Positions 23,230 to 35,050 of a stretch of DNA of 64,000 nucleotides are shown one piece after another. Positions within the stretch are counted from its first letter, which is position 1, and every line of letters starts with the position of its first letter. This DNA comes from Sebastes aleutianus (Eukaryota > Chordata > Actinopteri > Perciformes > Sebastidae). The notes under the pieces were generated by a model, which ran no database searches, was not told where the DNA came from, and saw only the letters and a program-made list of their open reading frames with translations. Position numbers and translations under genes: made by a program. Location of the stretch: contig CAKAKS010000067.1 of NCBI GenBank assembly GCA_916700875.1, positions 3,164,909-3,228,908 of the forward strand, in the 5' to 3' direction.

Positions 23230-23480
23230 AGTACCAGCAGGGGGCAACAAAGCCATTCACTTAGGTTTAGGTTAAGGTCACGTGACAACCGTCACTACAA
23301 AACATGTGACAAACGTCACTAACGTCACTCAGGTAACTTGCCAAACAAAACACCGGTCTTAAACACCGATCTCTCGCTTGAAAGTGTTTGTTGGACCCAT
23401 CCACAAATGTCCCGTGACAACCGTCACTACAAAACATTGCACATTCATGCAGGCGTGTAATATTCACGTCTCCCCCGCGA
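23230..23480. repeat. R3-related fragment with a 25-bp direct repeat
   Basis: An identical 25-bp segment beginning CGTGACAACCGTCACTAC occurs at 23281-23305 and 23413-23437. 'gaaagtgtttgttggaccca' links the block to R3. A CTCF-like core CCAGCAGGGGGC lies at 23234-23245. Confidence 0.5.
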
Positions 23481-23689
23481 GGCAAAACGTGACAATGACA
23501 CGTTTTCTTCCAGTGGACAGGACATCTGTTTGTCCAACAGAAATAGAAGGCGCACATGTGCTTGTCATTATGTCATGCATGTGTCTAGGTGCATGTTTAT
23601 ATGTGTACACAAGGGACAGTGAAAGAGACAAACATCGCATGTACATGTGCAAATGGCAAAGAATGAGAGGATGCCTGTGTTTATACATG

Positions 23690-23690
<1 letters not shown>

Positions 23691-23752
<62 letters not shown>

Positions 23753-23760
23753 GTGTGTAT
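23691..23760 (+). repeat. (TG)n microsatellite
   Basis: About 70 bp of TG with two minor interruptions. The 128-codon frame ending here is a product of this repeat. Confidence 0.95.
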
Positions 23761-23822
23761 TTGACCTAACTTGAAGCAGCAGCAGATCAGGTCCTCCCTG
23801 ACTTTGTTCCACTGCCATACCA

Positions 23823-24010
23823 GCAGGTTCTCATTCCCAGGGCGTCAAATTCTGATGCTCTGTCACGGCCGTGGATGGGTCCAACATACACAGGGCTTTC
23901 ATCCAAGAGGCCGCTGTTTGTGTGCCGTGCATACGTTTCACTTTCACTTTACTATCAGCTGTTCGTTTGTTCGTCAACATTAAGCACATGTTTACTGCGA
24001 CCGTAAAATG
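23823..24010 (-). repeat. R3-like subfamily fragment
   Basis: 'ggttctcattcccagggcgt' and 'ctttactatcagctgttcgt' match in inverted orientation the fuller copy at 41815-42283. It has one terminus only. Confidence 0.6.
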
Positions 24011-26362
24011 TTTTACTAGCATTAGATCCCGACTCATTCATTGACCAGAACGACATATTGGCTGATATTATATTGACAGAAAATATGTTGAAGAAACTGC
24101 AGTGTAGAATTTTTTTTTTAACTCCATCAAAAGGAGTTTCAAATATTGGCATTGCTGTTAGAAATATCAAGTAATGAAGGGGCTTCACTTATCATATTCA
24201 GCGTTGAGTCTTTATAACTACTTCATTCACACACACTGAAATTAGGGAATACACTCTAATCAAACCTTAACACCTGTGGAGTGATTCACCTTGTAGCTAA
24301 TTTACAGGATAAGCAAGAGTTGGTTAGACCATTTCTTTTTAATTATATTATAGAGCATTACAATCTTTTACGGGAAAATTATACTCCATCCTTCTGGCCA
24401 TCATTCTTAATGGCCATGATAATATTTTACTCTCATTGATGAGATGTGTGGTTGCAACAGCAGTGCTACGACAGAGTGCAATAGAGCAGAAACACAAGCG
24501 AGCAGACGGAGACATTGTAAACATTCTGTAATACTGTAAACTTCAAATTACAGTATTTGGAAGAAAGAAAGTGTGGGCAAACAGACTGTCAACTGTAATC
24601 ATCTGTTCAGTTTTGCAGACCAAAAAAAAACCCACTTCCTAGTTCAGTTTTGACATACAGTAGTTGAGCGCGGACAGTTTTCCTGTGCAATTATGGATTA
24701 TTACCAACATTTCCAGTGTGTTCCACTTTCTGTTTCAGCTCCAAATAAGTGGTTTTGACAAGGTTCAGTTTTATTGTCTTTATGCAATACAGGATTACAC
24801 AGTGAAGCACAGCTCCCTCCGTGCTACACACAGACAAAGAAATTAAATCAAAACAGAAAATATACAACTATGTAGAATGGCTAATCTGGGCATACCGCCT
24901 GTGTGATCATCTAACTGTAGAATGTAATAACAATCATAATAGTACTAATAGTAAATCCATGCACAGTTTCTAATGCAAATCTTACATTACAGTGAACTGA
25001 GTTTCGGAGCTTGTCACAGACAACCAGTCTGATCAATTGTACTGTAAATATGTCATCAATCAAACTGCATCATATCCATCACGTCAGGCTTGACAACAAC
25101 AAGAACCCAATGTCATTTTTAATAAAAGGTCAATACTGGCCTCCACTACCCAAATGACACGAGGTGACCCTGATTTAAAGCCGGTTCCTCCTGCCAGGTG
25201 CCTAAACATCCGGAGAAAAATGGACACATGACTGCTTGAATAAGATACCTGTAAATCAAGCACCACTCTGCGTCCTCTAGAGCTCCCACTTCACTGATAC
25301 TTCTCTCCCTCTACTGGACTCTATCGCTGAGTCTGTCCATCCTCATCTTCCTCTCCTTCTCCCACCCTGTCACTGTCCATATTCCTCTATCTTCTCCCTT
25401 TTACATTCTCTGTGTAGACTCACTCTCTATTTCTCTTCCTCTCTCTTTCAACTCCCACTCCTTTCTATTTATCTCATCCTTACAGCCGGCGTCCATTCAT
25501 CCTGAATCACTGCCTAAGTGCAGCGTAAAAAAGGACGACAACCAAATAAATAAATAAAAAAAATCAAGACAGCATGAAAACAACTGGCACCACGCTGCCT
25601 CTCCAGATGATATCAGCTTTTATCTGTGAAAGGAAGCATTAAAAATCCACTAACTCCTCACCCCTTCCCCCTCGCCTTTCTCTCTGAAACTTCTGTTTCT
25701 ATAATAAGACTTTCATTTTAACAATGAGCAAGAGGTAATCACCTATCATATTTCCTGCTTGCGTTCTTCACCCCCAGTGTATTTTAAGCTGCTGCTGCTG
25801 CTGCTGACTCCCTTCTCATTTCCACTTTTCCATTACCTTGTTGACGTGACTGTTAAACCGAAGCTGTCAAAGATGTATACAATTTTAAAAAACAAGCAAC
25901 AGCATTCAGGGAAATAATGTTTAATAGGTAATTAGTTATTTGCTCCAAACTGCAGAAACAAGCTTCAACACAATACCTCGTGCTGTCACATGTGCTGACA
26001 AACTTTCTCTTATTTTTATTCTACAATTTGCCACAGCTGCATGTGAAAGCCACTCTCATTTATAAAAAAAGTTGTTGTTTTGCATCAGATATTGCATAAT
26101 TTAGATTTTATGGGTTTTTTTTACAAATAGAAGGATATGAGAAGACAGGCTAGCAATGCCTGGGAAGACAAGTTCTAGGAAAAGAAAGTCCTTATTGGTA
26201 TATTTCCAAGGTGGCTGAAAGTTTTGGCAGAAAAATGCAGTGATTGTTGGTAAAATTGGCCAGAACTCTTCCAGGTTGAGCAAATTTTGCAGAAACAATT
26301 CCTTGAAAGTTACTAGTTACCACAGAAAAGTGATCTGATTTCTCTGTGGTTTCATCCTAAAC
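24011..26362. other. Unique noncoding DNA, no gene seen
   Basis: A possible LINE-derived tail at about 24757-24850 ('ttttattgtctttatgcaat'), a CT-rich tract at 25300-25470, a (CTG)6 run at about 25789-25806, and a conserved-looking stretch near 25590-25860 with GATA-like cores. No coding frame is supported. Confidence 0.45.
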
Positions 26363-26499
26363 CAATGGTTCCCAACCTGGGGTCCGGGCCCCTCTTTGTG
26401 GGGCGCCAAAGGTCACAGGGGGTGCGCCAGGACTTATCTGCTCTGAGGTTCAAAATTAGATTTGCTCATGTATAACTCAATCATAATAACACATTTACT

Positions 26500-26540
<41 letters not shown>

Positions 26541-26923
26541 TCTGTATATAAAATTATTAAAAAATATAATTTTTTTGCTAATCTAACAAAACACGATTAG
26601 CCTTTCAAAAACAACATTTTCACAAAATCTATTTGGGCTCTAATGCTATTATAGTAAATTAATTAAGTTGTTACAAAAATCATATGTATCTGCATTCTGC
26701 ATTACATTTCACATTTATTTTGACGAAACTGAGAAGTTCTATTCATTAAAGAAAGTTGATTTAATAATAATAATAAAAAAAGACCCAGAAAAGATTTAAT
26801 ACACTGAGTCACTTTATTCAAATTAAAGATTTAGGGTGATGACATCAGAAGGGCTCAGATTTCCTTAGATACAGGTAGGGGGGAGGAGGGGGGGCTTCAA
26901 GGGAAATAGGTTGGGAACCACTG
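26363..26923. mobile_element. Non-autonomous hAT-type transposon, 561 bp
   Basis: The left end CAATGGTTCCCAACCTGGGG pairs with the right end AGGTTGGGAACCACTG. TCCTAAAC (26355-26362) and CCCTAAAC (26924-26931) form an 8-bp duplication with one mismatch. A (TA)n tract at about 26502-26537 lies inside. No transposase frame. Confidence 0.85.
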
Positions 26924-26999
26924 CCCTAAACCATATTAATGTTGAGAATACAATCATGTACAATAGGCAATCACTGATCAAATCAGTGTCTCTTTCTTC

Positions 27000-27900
27000 C
27001 CATCACTCACCCCTCCCACACCTGATGAAGCTATTGCTGCTCGTCCTAATGGCCCTCGAGCCTTTGGAGGATGTTTCATGGATGAGCTCACTGGCTCTTG
27101 GTTGAGAAGGAGCCTCTTTGGGCTGTTGCTGCATGCCACCAAAGAATAGATCACACGATGCAGTCAACGATAAACTGGAGCCAATTATTATCTTTGTTTC
27201 TCCACCCCGGGGGCCCCAGAGGGCTGTCTCGACCCGGGCGCTGTTATGGGCGAAGGGTGGAAGTGGGTATGTGGTGATGTGTATGTGTTTGGTCGAGGGG
27301 GGCGGGGGGTGTTGGGAGAGCACAGAGCAGCGAATCAAACGCCCCTGGGAAAAAATCAAGCGCCGAGCGCTCCAGTCACCATAAAAACATCATGAAGTGA
27401 GGCCCTGGTTTCTCTTTTTTTTCTATTTCCATAAGAGCAAGCTGGCTATTAACTATTAAGAGGCCAATCCGCCAAGCGGACTGTTGCCATAGAAACGAGC
27501 AATAAAGGAGTCTGGGAGAATGAGTCCTCTGGGGGGAGTGCAAGCGAGGTTGCGCTCAAGGTCATGTTTGCGCTGACCCCCGCGGCCTTGTTACAATATA
27601 TATGACCCATTTATGTCTCCATCCACTGTTGCGGCTGACCTTGGTGTTTACGAGGCCGCCGCAGCAGAAAAGGCCATCATACAATTGGCCTGATTCATGT
27701 GACATGTCGGCTAAACAACGGGGTTGTTATCCCCGACACCCCCGCCTCGCTAGCTCGTAGCGGTTGCTATATATCTGCTCGCTAAGATATATTAGCTCTG
27801 AGCTCAAGGCGTTATTTTGACAGGTAGATTTAGTTACCTGTTAGGATCGATGCAAGCTCCTGTACCAGTTAACAGACGCACCGCTTCTTATATGTTGGTG
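27000..27900. promoter_or_regulatory. Candidate conserved noncoding element, large
   Basis: Unlike its surroundings this stretch has no repeats, mixed GC content and compact words such as 'gatgcagtcaacgataaact', 'agaggccaatccgccaagcg' and 'tacaattggcctgattcatg'. An RFX-like site lies at 27483-27496. Frames on both strands (88 and 118 codons) overlap but contain no domain. The texture resembles developmental enhancers kept between fish and tetrapods, which I infer rather than know. Confidence 0.45.
27483..27496. promoter_or_regulatory. RFX X-box-like motif
   Basis: GTTGCCATAGAAAC matches the X-box GTTRCCNNRGYAAC at all but one constrained position and lies in the candidate conserved block. 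Confidence 0.35.
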
Positions 27901-29750
27901 ACATTTTCCAAAATGGCATTATAGATTTTGTGGAGCTCAAGCTCCATTATGAGAGATTTTCATATCAAAAGACTGTTAAATGAATAGAAAATACTATAAA
28001 TCATCACTCGCTGTTTATCTGTGACCCTTTCTTTTGATGCCTAAATCCAATCTTTTCCTTTTCATTGGCGCCTCAGTGACAGCAGAGAGGTTTTGCTTTG
28101 TATAAACTGCTTCCTGTGACCTGCACTGAGCTGGCTGTGCACCAAGGAAGCAGGAGATGAAAGGCCAGTAATGCCAAATGTTCAAAAACAGTAAACATCA
28201 GTGTTGCCTTTTGTTATGGCAGATTGTCAGGGTTCAGCTCCCGCTTCCTCGACGCCTGTGGAGGTTCCGTGGATGCTGGTTACCTCAGCCTCGGGCAGGA
28301 TGACAGCACATCAAGATGACTGACAAGTGTGTGAAAGTCTGGGACTAACGATACACTCCTTATCTGAAACTGAAAAGTTGAATAGTGTAGTTTTAAGAGT
28401 AAGAGACATTTCATACTGCTGTGGAGGAGTGACTTTGCTGCATTTGTTATTTTTGTAACAATGAAAAGAGTTTCATTTTGTGTGGAATTGCTACAGTATG
28501 ATCAACCTTTGTGCCAGTGAGAAGTAGGCGTCAGTGAGTAAATATTCATTCTTTTACTCATTAAAAATGTACTTCAGGAGAAGTTCTTTTTTGTTCTAGA
28601 GGAGCACAACTGAAGTCGCATCTCATTGTTCAGAGCACCGTCGATGTAGGAAGTTGGAGAGTTCCGTGGATGAAATAAATTACAGAAAATGTAGTGTGTG
28701 CAGAGTGGAGAGGATTTTGTCAATGAAGCTCAAGCTAAAAACAAGAGGAGCTATTGTTTCAACTCCATAATTAGATTTAAAATTGGTCTGTTTCTGTGAC
28801 TTTAAATCATTGCTCTCGAACATCTTTGCTTTCTCTTCTGGTTGCTAATGGTCTGCCGGTGTTTTAGGCTACAGTATATCAGAATATGGAAGTGTTAGAT
28901 TGGTTGAATGTATTTTTATAGATGGTTTTACACTGCTATAATTGTCTTTACGGTGCCATTTTATATTGTTTTTAGGCTGTTTAAGCTTCCTTTTATTGAT
29001 GATATTTCATTCAATCAATTGTTACTCTGTAGCTCACTGTGAATGTTGCCTATTTTTTTAATAAGATCATTTTAATCTCAATAAGACTTTCCTCAGAGGA
29101 AAAAGCCCCAAACGCAGCTAGTAATCTGCTTTGTTGCTGCTGAGCACTCTTTGCTGTGATGTTCCTGCACTGCGCTCCTCAGACATCAGCTGTCAATCAA
29201 GCGGTGTGGGCGGTACTGTGACATCTACACACTTTGTCAGATGAGATGCAGCTCGATTAGCATCAATGTCATCTGAGACTGAGGGTTTACAACAACTTTC
29301 TCATCGTCTTTCCAAAACGACCCATATGAGAGCAGCAATGTCACTGCCTTCCAAACTAGTCACCAATGACTTGTACAAAATGATTCATACGACTGTGTTC
29401 CACCATTATTCTGCCACCACAGGTGTGTCAGTTGAACATTCTGTTGCTAGTAGCAACCCCTGCTGGCACAGTTCTAAAGCAGTTTAACTGATATCAGATC
29501 TGACAGGTATCTTTTCTCAACTCCCCAAATGGCCTTGTTGGATCATTATCTGTAGGTACTCTTATATTATAGATGTTTTGTGATTGTTGATTTGTGAATT
29601 TTCACTTTAATGCTAACTAAACTAACGTTACCCATTATACTAATGTTAGTTGTCTGAGGCTAATGTGTTCTTATACAACATTCTGTATACGTGTTAAAAT
29701 ACTGTTGGGCTACCAGTTTTACACTTGTGGACTCTAATTATTGTGTTTCA
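27901..29750. other. Unique noncoding DNA, no gene seen
   Basis: AT-rich with no coding frame I can support. A PBX-MEIS decamer CTGTCAATCA lies at 29190-29199 in a GC-richer patch (29140-29230). Confidence 0.45.
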
Positions 29751-30295
29751 CCAACCCGTTCTCACTCCCAACTAGTTGCCGACGCACGGAAACACCCTTT
29801 AGCAACAGCACTGTATGTGACGAACAGGGTTTTCAAACTAACTCCAATGTAAACCCACCCGCGGCGTTATTCGACAGTCAGAGCAAGTGACGTATTAATA
29901 GTGTGAGAGTCCATTCAGGGCGGGAGGGTTGGTGGATGGGTCAAACAAGCACAAGACTTTCAACGAAGGAAACCGGTGTTCATGTTCCGTGTGAAACTAA
30001 AAGTTTGACTTTTTTTCAAAAAGTTGACTCATTTTGTCACGTGACTCATTAGTCAGTGAAGTTAACGTCCACGACTGTTTCCGAACCCCAACTAAACGGT
30101 TGTGTTGCCTAAACCTAACTTCCTGTGAAAACGGAAGTTTATTTTGAAAGGACACATGTAACAGGCGTATATTGACACTCCGTCCTCGGTCTGTCCAAAA
30201 GTAACGCAAGAGGGGACCCCGTGCGTCGGTCTCCGATGCCGAGGGGCACTGACCAAGTGGCGGTATTTGACCAGCTAGGAGTGAGAATGTGCTGG
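29751..30295 (+). mobile_element. Non-autonomous element R3, copy 2
   Basis: It begins CCAACCCGTTCTCACTCCCA and ends with the inverted AGGAGTGAGAATGTGCTGG. It shares 'ctttagcaacagcac', 'gacggatgggtcaaac'-like and 'aaacggaagtttattttgaa' blocks with copy 1 in the same orientation. The 125-codon minus-strand frame across it is noncoding transposon sequence. Confidence 0.75.
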
Positions 30296-30379
30296 CATCA
30301 CTTCCGATGGAGACTGACTTGATACTTTGATTCTTCCTGGCATAAGGGACAAGGGTCAGACTCTTCTCATACACCTTTT

Positions 30380-30830
30380 GTAGCTATACCGACGAAAAGT
30401 AATGCACTATTATTCGTATACAACCCCCATAATCAGTTCATATGTAATCCACGTAATTGTCAAGATAAAGTCTGTGTAGGGAGGAGGTCAGGGTGGATGG
30501 ATGGGTGGGTCTAAAAACAGCAGACTTTCACCCAGGAGACCGCTGTTCATGTCCCGTGTAAAACCCAGAAATCAGCGTTGATTTATTTAATTGTCATGGA
30601 GCCTCCGTACGTACGCCACTTCGATAGTTATTTTAACCCAAACCACGATCTTTTCCTAAACCTAACCAAGTAGTAGTTTTGTTACCTAAACACCGCAGAC
30701 ACTTGCACAGGCGCACTGATTGCTCGTGTTGCAGGACATTCGTAGGAAAATACACTGAAAATAACAATATATTTTCATAAAATATCATAAATGACATATT
30801 GGGATATGAATCGTTGTATGAAGATACGTT
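30380..30830 (+). repeat. R3-like subfamily copy
   Basis: 'aaaagtaatgcactattatt', 'cacccaggagaccgctgttc' and 'ccacgatcttttcctaaacc' are shared with 39470-39845 in the same orientation. The two copies define a subfamily distinct from R3 proper. Termini are not clear. Confidence 0.65.
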
Positions 30831-32399
30831 GCAATCATCTCTAATTTATTCCTGGCATGAGGGACAATGTCACTATTTTGTGAATCCCATTTCTTCATGA
30901 CTGTACTATTTCATTTTCACAATTATGGTCTAAATCTTGTTCATCTTGTAATCGCTCTCATTGAATTTATTGCCCAATGATGTTTTCACAGTTTCACATT
31001 TGTTTCCCATAAAAACCTCAAAGACCAACGGCTGTGTGTTTAGCTCGCTGCATAGCTGTGTACCTAATTAGTGATGGCAGAAGAATTATGGTTCAGGAAA
31101 GATTGTGGTCATGGTGAAATGAAACCAGCTTTGATTGCTGGCAGGAGACGAGAAGTGAACCGTGTCTTGGTACAGAATTGATATTTTTATTTTTGTGCGT
31201 GGAGTTGTTTTCTGTGGATAGGAACCCGTTTAGCAAAGGGTATTTGCAAGTATTGCAAAAGCATACAAAGTAGTACCGGATCTAACAGCATGCATGCATG
31301 TCTTCAGGTTGTCTGTTGGAGGTTTCTGTTGATGGCACTCTTTTATTTAGTTTCAGGAGATGTAAAACATAATTTCCTGTGTGTCTGTTGATTTGTACAT
31401 CTAAATAGCTACTAGCTGTGAAGCTGTGTCCCATTTCCATACTACATAATAACTCCAAGAAGGTTTTATAGTGTGTTCACACTGGAAAAGTGACAAATAA
31501 GTATACTCATAAAAGTTGAGATGCATAGTAAAAAAATGCATATTTGAGTTTGGTGTTGGTATACACTATTGTTACTTATTAAATCTTTTAAAAGACATTT
31601 GGCTCTTTCTTTGTGGAGCTTAACTGGCAGCAGCATCCCAGAACTGAACAAAAATGGATTAAAAAATTCATCCTGGTTGTATATATTGCAGGACTGTTTA
31701 GTCAGGCTGCGTTAGTCTTGGCTAAACCCTTTTAAAGTTATGTGTTTAATTGAAAATGTTCATATCCGTTACAGATCATACGCAGTAGATTCACAGATCA
31801 TAAGACACACAAATGCTGCCAGTTCCAATTAACACTCTTCATATTTAGATGAAGAAGCAATTTGAGGATACGTTTTGAGGTTCACACAAACAATTTGAAT
31901 ATCCTCGTAAAAAAATGATTTTAGGAGCAGAAGTATTCCCTCCAATATGAGACTCTTCATATTGGAGGAATATTTCCTGCCAGTGATGTGGAAAGTGTAG
32001 TTTACTGTGCTGTGTTTGGTGATAAAACCGCTGGAGAAAAAAAAATGCAAACGGTTCCCTGAACGTTGCAGTCTTGAGTCAATGTTTTCTTGACAGGTTT
32101 TAGAAGCTCTTTCCTCAGTAGCTTGATGCATAAATTTTCTCTCCTTCCATCCTTATATGTCTCTATGTGTCTTTGAACACTATAACACACACGTCCTCAC
32201 ACTCGCTACCACACACTTTCCTTACTTAATTTTCTCCATTGACATACTTTAATTTGCTTTATTTACAATAGATTTTCTTAGATTTGTTGTTTTCGTTTGC
32301 TTTGATTAAACACCTTTTATTTCCCTTTGTATTCATACAGTTTTTTCTATGATTTTAATAGTCTCAATAAAAATCTAAACAAACACATATCAAAGATGC
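30831..32399. other. Unique noncoding DNA, no gene seen
   Basis: AT-rich. A small dyad near 31944-31972 ('atatgagactcttcatat') is too short to interpret. No coding frame is supported. Confidence 0.45.
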
Positions 32400-33220
32400 A
32401 TCCTCCGAGTCTTGACAGTTGATTCAACGCAATTAATCCCCAGTTTGCGTCCCCCCACCCCCACCCCTGACCCTCCACTTCACTTTCCCAGCATTCCCCC
32501 TGAGGTTGCAGCGCAGCATGGGTCCCAGCTGCATGGAAGCAAGCCTGAGTGCATCTCGCCGTTGCCATCGCAACCTCATAAGCCACAGGCGTCTCTGGGT
32601 GCCGAGCATGAGGATATATGTTGTGAAAAAGAGAAAGAGCAATGTGGTGATTAAAAAAAAGAAGCAGAAAACACACATTCGATATACACACGGACAGACG
32701 GCACAGAAAATGACAACGCTTCATTTGGAAATTCAAAAGCTGCATTCAGAGCGGGGAGATGTCGAGCCCGGGTGTCATTTTGTATGAATAATTCCTTTTA
32801 TTTGATTATGCACTTTCAAAAGTTGGCTCTTTTGATCAAAACGGTGTCAGGCTGCTCGCAGGTGCGGCTGCGTCCTTGTAGGCGCTGTATTTCATGGGAT
32901 GCTCTATTTGAAGAGTTCTGTTCCAAAATGCTTTAAATTCACTCTGGGGAAACAAACATAAAAGTTATCATTCGGTATTTCTAAAACAGAGAATCTGGTT
33001 TGTGGAAGTAGAAAACTGCCAGGGTCATCAGCCTCTCGTTTTAATTTGTGCCTTTATGTGCCTCTAGTCATTAAATCTCAATGAGAAGCAGATTTCGCTA
33101 GAAGTTTGCTGGTTCAAATGTTATGCGACAAATCAGGAAGTGGAAGACAAACATTTTCCTTGCAAACTGTGGCCTTGAGCAAGACATGAGAGGAGCTGCA
33201 TGAATGTGAAGCAAAGCTTT
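32400..33220. promoter_or_regulatory. Candidate conserved noncoding element with X-box
   Basis: Repeat-free, mixed-composition sequence including 'agcgcagcatgggtcccagc', an X-box-like site (32561-32574) and 'tgaataattccttttatttg'. The 132-codon minus-strand frame (32347-32745) is rich in low-complexity Leu/Phe and Gly/Trp and shows no domain, so I do not call it a gene. Confidence 0.4.
32561..32574. promoter_or_regulatory. RFX X-box-like palindrome
   Basis: GTTGCCATCGCAAC differs from the classical GTTGCCATGGCAAC X-box at one base. It is in a conserved-looking block. Confidence 0.4.
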
Positions 33221-33588
33221 ATTGGGAAAAAGAAAGCAACTTTGCGCGTCATGGCCAATTTTACTCAGTTAAAGCTCCAGTGTGTAGGATTTGGTGGCAT
33301 CTAGCGGTGAAGTTGCAGATTGCAACCAACTGAAACTTCTCCCATATGCTAAGCGTGTAGAAGAATGTGAATGGCCCTATCTAGAGCCAGCGTTTGGTTT
33401 GTCCGCTCTGAGCTACTGTAGAAACCTGGCGGGTGGCTCCGTGAAGAGGACCCGCTCCTGATGTAGATATTAACGGCTCATTCCAAGCTAACAAAAACAC
33501 AATGGTTCTTATTTGCAGGTGATTATACACTAAATAAAACATACTTATCAATATTATATTCCATTTCTGCCAATAGATCCCCCTAAAT

Positions 33589-34446
33589 CAGGAGTCAGCA
33601 ACCTGCGGCTCCGGAGCCACATCTTTAGCTCCTCTCCAGTGGCTCCCTGTGGATTTTTAAAAATGTAAATGAATAACTGTTTTTTGTTTACATTTTAATT
33701 TTTATTCATCATTGTTGTAGGTCTATGGTACGACGGAGTATTAGGACCACATTGAGGAAAAAAAAAAATCTGAGATTTCAAGAATAAAGTCATATTACGA
33801 GAATAAAGTCATAGGTTTCCGAGAAAAAGTCATAATATTATGAGAATAAAGTCATAAAATTATAAAGTAGTAATTTTACGTTTTATTTTTTATTTTTCTC
33901 TTGTAAAGTTATGACTTTATTCTCGTAATATTACGATTTTTTTTCCCGTAAAGTTATGACTTTATTCTCGAAATATTACGACTTTTTTCTCGTAAAGTTA
34001 TGACTTTATTCTCGTAAAGTTATGACTTTATTCTCGTAATATTACGATTTTTTTCCCGTAAAGTTATGACTTTATTCTCGTAAAGTTATGACTTTATTCT
34101 CGTAATATTACGATTTTTTTCCCGTAAAGTTATGACTTTATTCTCGAAATATTACGACTTTTTTTCCCGTAAAGTTATGACTTTATTCTCGTAAAGTTAT
34201 GACTTTATTCTCATAATATTCTGACTTTATTCTGGAAATTTCAGAATTATTTCTTTCAATGTGGCCCTAATATTCCATAGTACATTTGCTCTTTGGCCCT
34301 CACTGCATTAGACTTATGTACTATATACTTAGACTATAAACTGTGTTACCTTCATCACAATGCTCAAATGTTTTGCAGCTCCAGACAGATTTTTTTTTTC
34401 TTTTGCCTAAAATGGCTCTTTTGATAGTAAAGGTTGCTGACCCCTG
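33589..34446. mobile_element. hAT-type element nested in the MITE
   Basis: The left end CAGGAGTCAGCAACCTGCGG pairs with the right end AAAGGTTGCTGACCCCTG. CCCTAAAT (33581-33588) and ACCTAAAT (34447-34454) form an 8-bp duplication with one mismatch. Its core is an expanded array of AAGTTATGACTTTATTCTCG-type units. No transposase. Confidence 0.85.
33770..34225. repeat. Palindromic tandem array inside a hAT element
   Basis: Units of the form 'gagaataaagtcat' run forward at about 33780-33860, then as the reverse complement 'atgactttattctcg' from about 33905 to 34225, alternating with 'taatattacgattttttt'. The two blocks can fold on each other. Confidence 0.8.
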
Positions 34447-34619
34447 ACCTAAATTATACACACTGTTCCTTTTAAGGTGCAATTCTACTCCTTTATTTGT
34501 TGTCACTGGCCAGCTGTAGTTCTTGGAGTTGATGAAAATGGTATCCATTCATCCCCCATGCAGCCCCATCGGAGTCACTGTATTCTTATCAACACAAACT
34601 GAAGAAAGAAAGTGAACAC

Positions 34620-35050
34620 GCTGCAATTATCAGACGATGAACATGTTGATGATAAGCTACTTAGCAATCAGGGCCTCTTAATAAGTATTTATTGGAAGCT
34701 AATAGGCTTCAGGCTCATGGCTATGCAACCATTAGCAGGTAATTGGTAATTAATTAGCTTTGCACACTCATACAATTAGAGAAATATGAGGCCATTAAGG
34801 AATAACCGATCGGTCGTTAGTGTCAAGTATGCAAATAAATGTTTACTCGTTAGGGGGAAATCTATCCAGGGAAAATGATGTGGTAGTGTTAACTTTTTGT
34901 CCAACTTGGCAGGGAGAATAAAAGATTTAATTGCCTTCGAGCCAAAACAAAACTGTATCCATTTTGGAGATATTTTGCTTCCTGATATCATCAGTTAGTA
35001 TTTCAAAATATTTTCTTTATGAGGATTGAATAATTTTTTCAGAGCTAATT
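34620..35050. promoter_or_regulatory. Candidate conserved element rich in homeobox sites
   Basis: Repeat-free AT-rich stretch with TAATTA cores ('ggtaattaattagctttgc', about 34745-34763), an octamer ATGCAAAT at 34829-34836 and a forkhead-like TGTTTAC at 34840-34846. Such clustering is typical of developmental enhancers. No coding frame is supported. Confidence 0.4.

Larger units (their letters stand above)
33269..34475. mobile_element. MITE interrupted by a hAT element
   Basis: The left end TTAAAGCTCCAGTGTGTAGG pairs with the right end ACACACTGTTCCTTTTAA. The interior 'ggtggcatctagcggtgaag' and 'gaagaggacccgctcctgat' match a very common fish MITE. The body is about 330 bp; the remainder is the nested element at 33589-34446, which sits near the right end. 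Confidence 0.8.

Noticed and set aside
23378..23764. 128-codon frame ending in a Cys-Val repeat
   Set aside because: The end is a TG microsatellite and the start is R3-like repeat sequence.
31940..31975. Short dyad possibly a microRNA precursor
   Set aside because: Arms are too short and no known microRNA seed is recognisable.
32347..32745. 132-codon minus-strand frame
   Set aside because: Low-complexity composition, no domain, and a competing frame on the other strand; better explained as GC-richer noncoding DNA.
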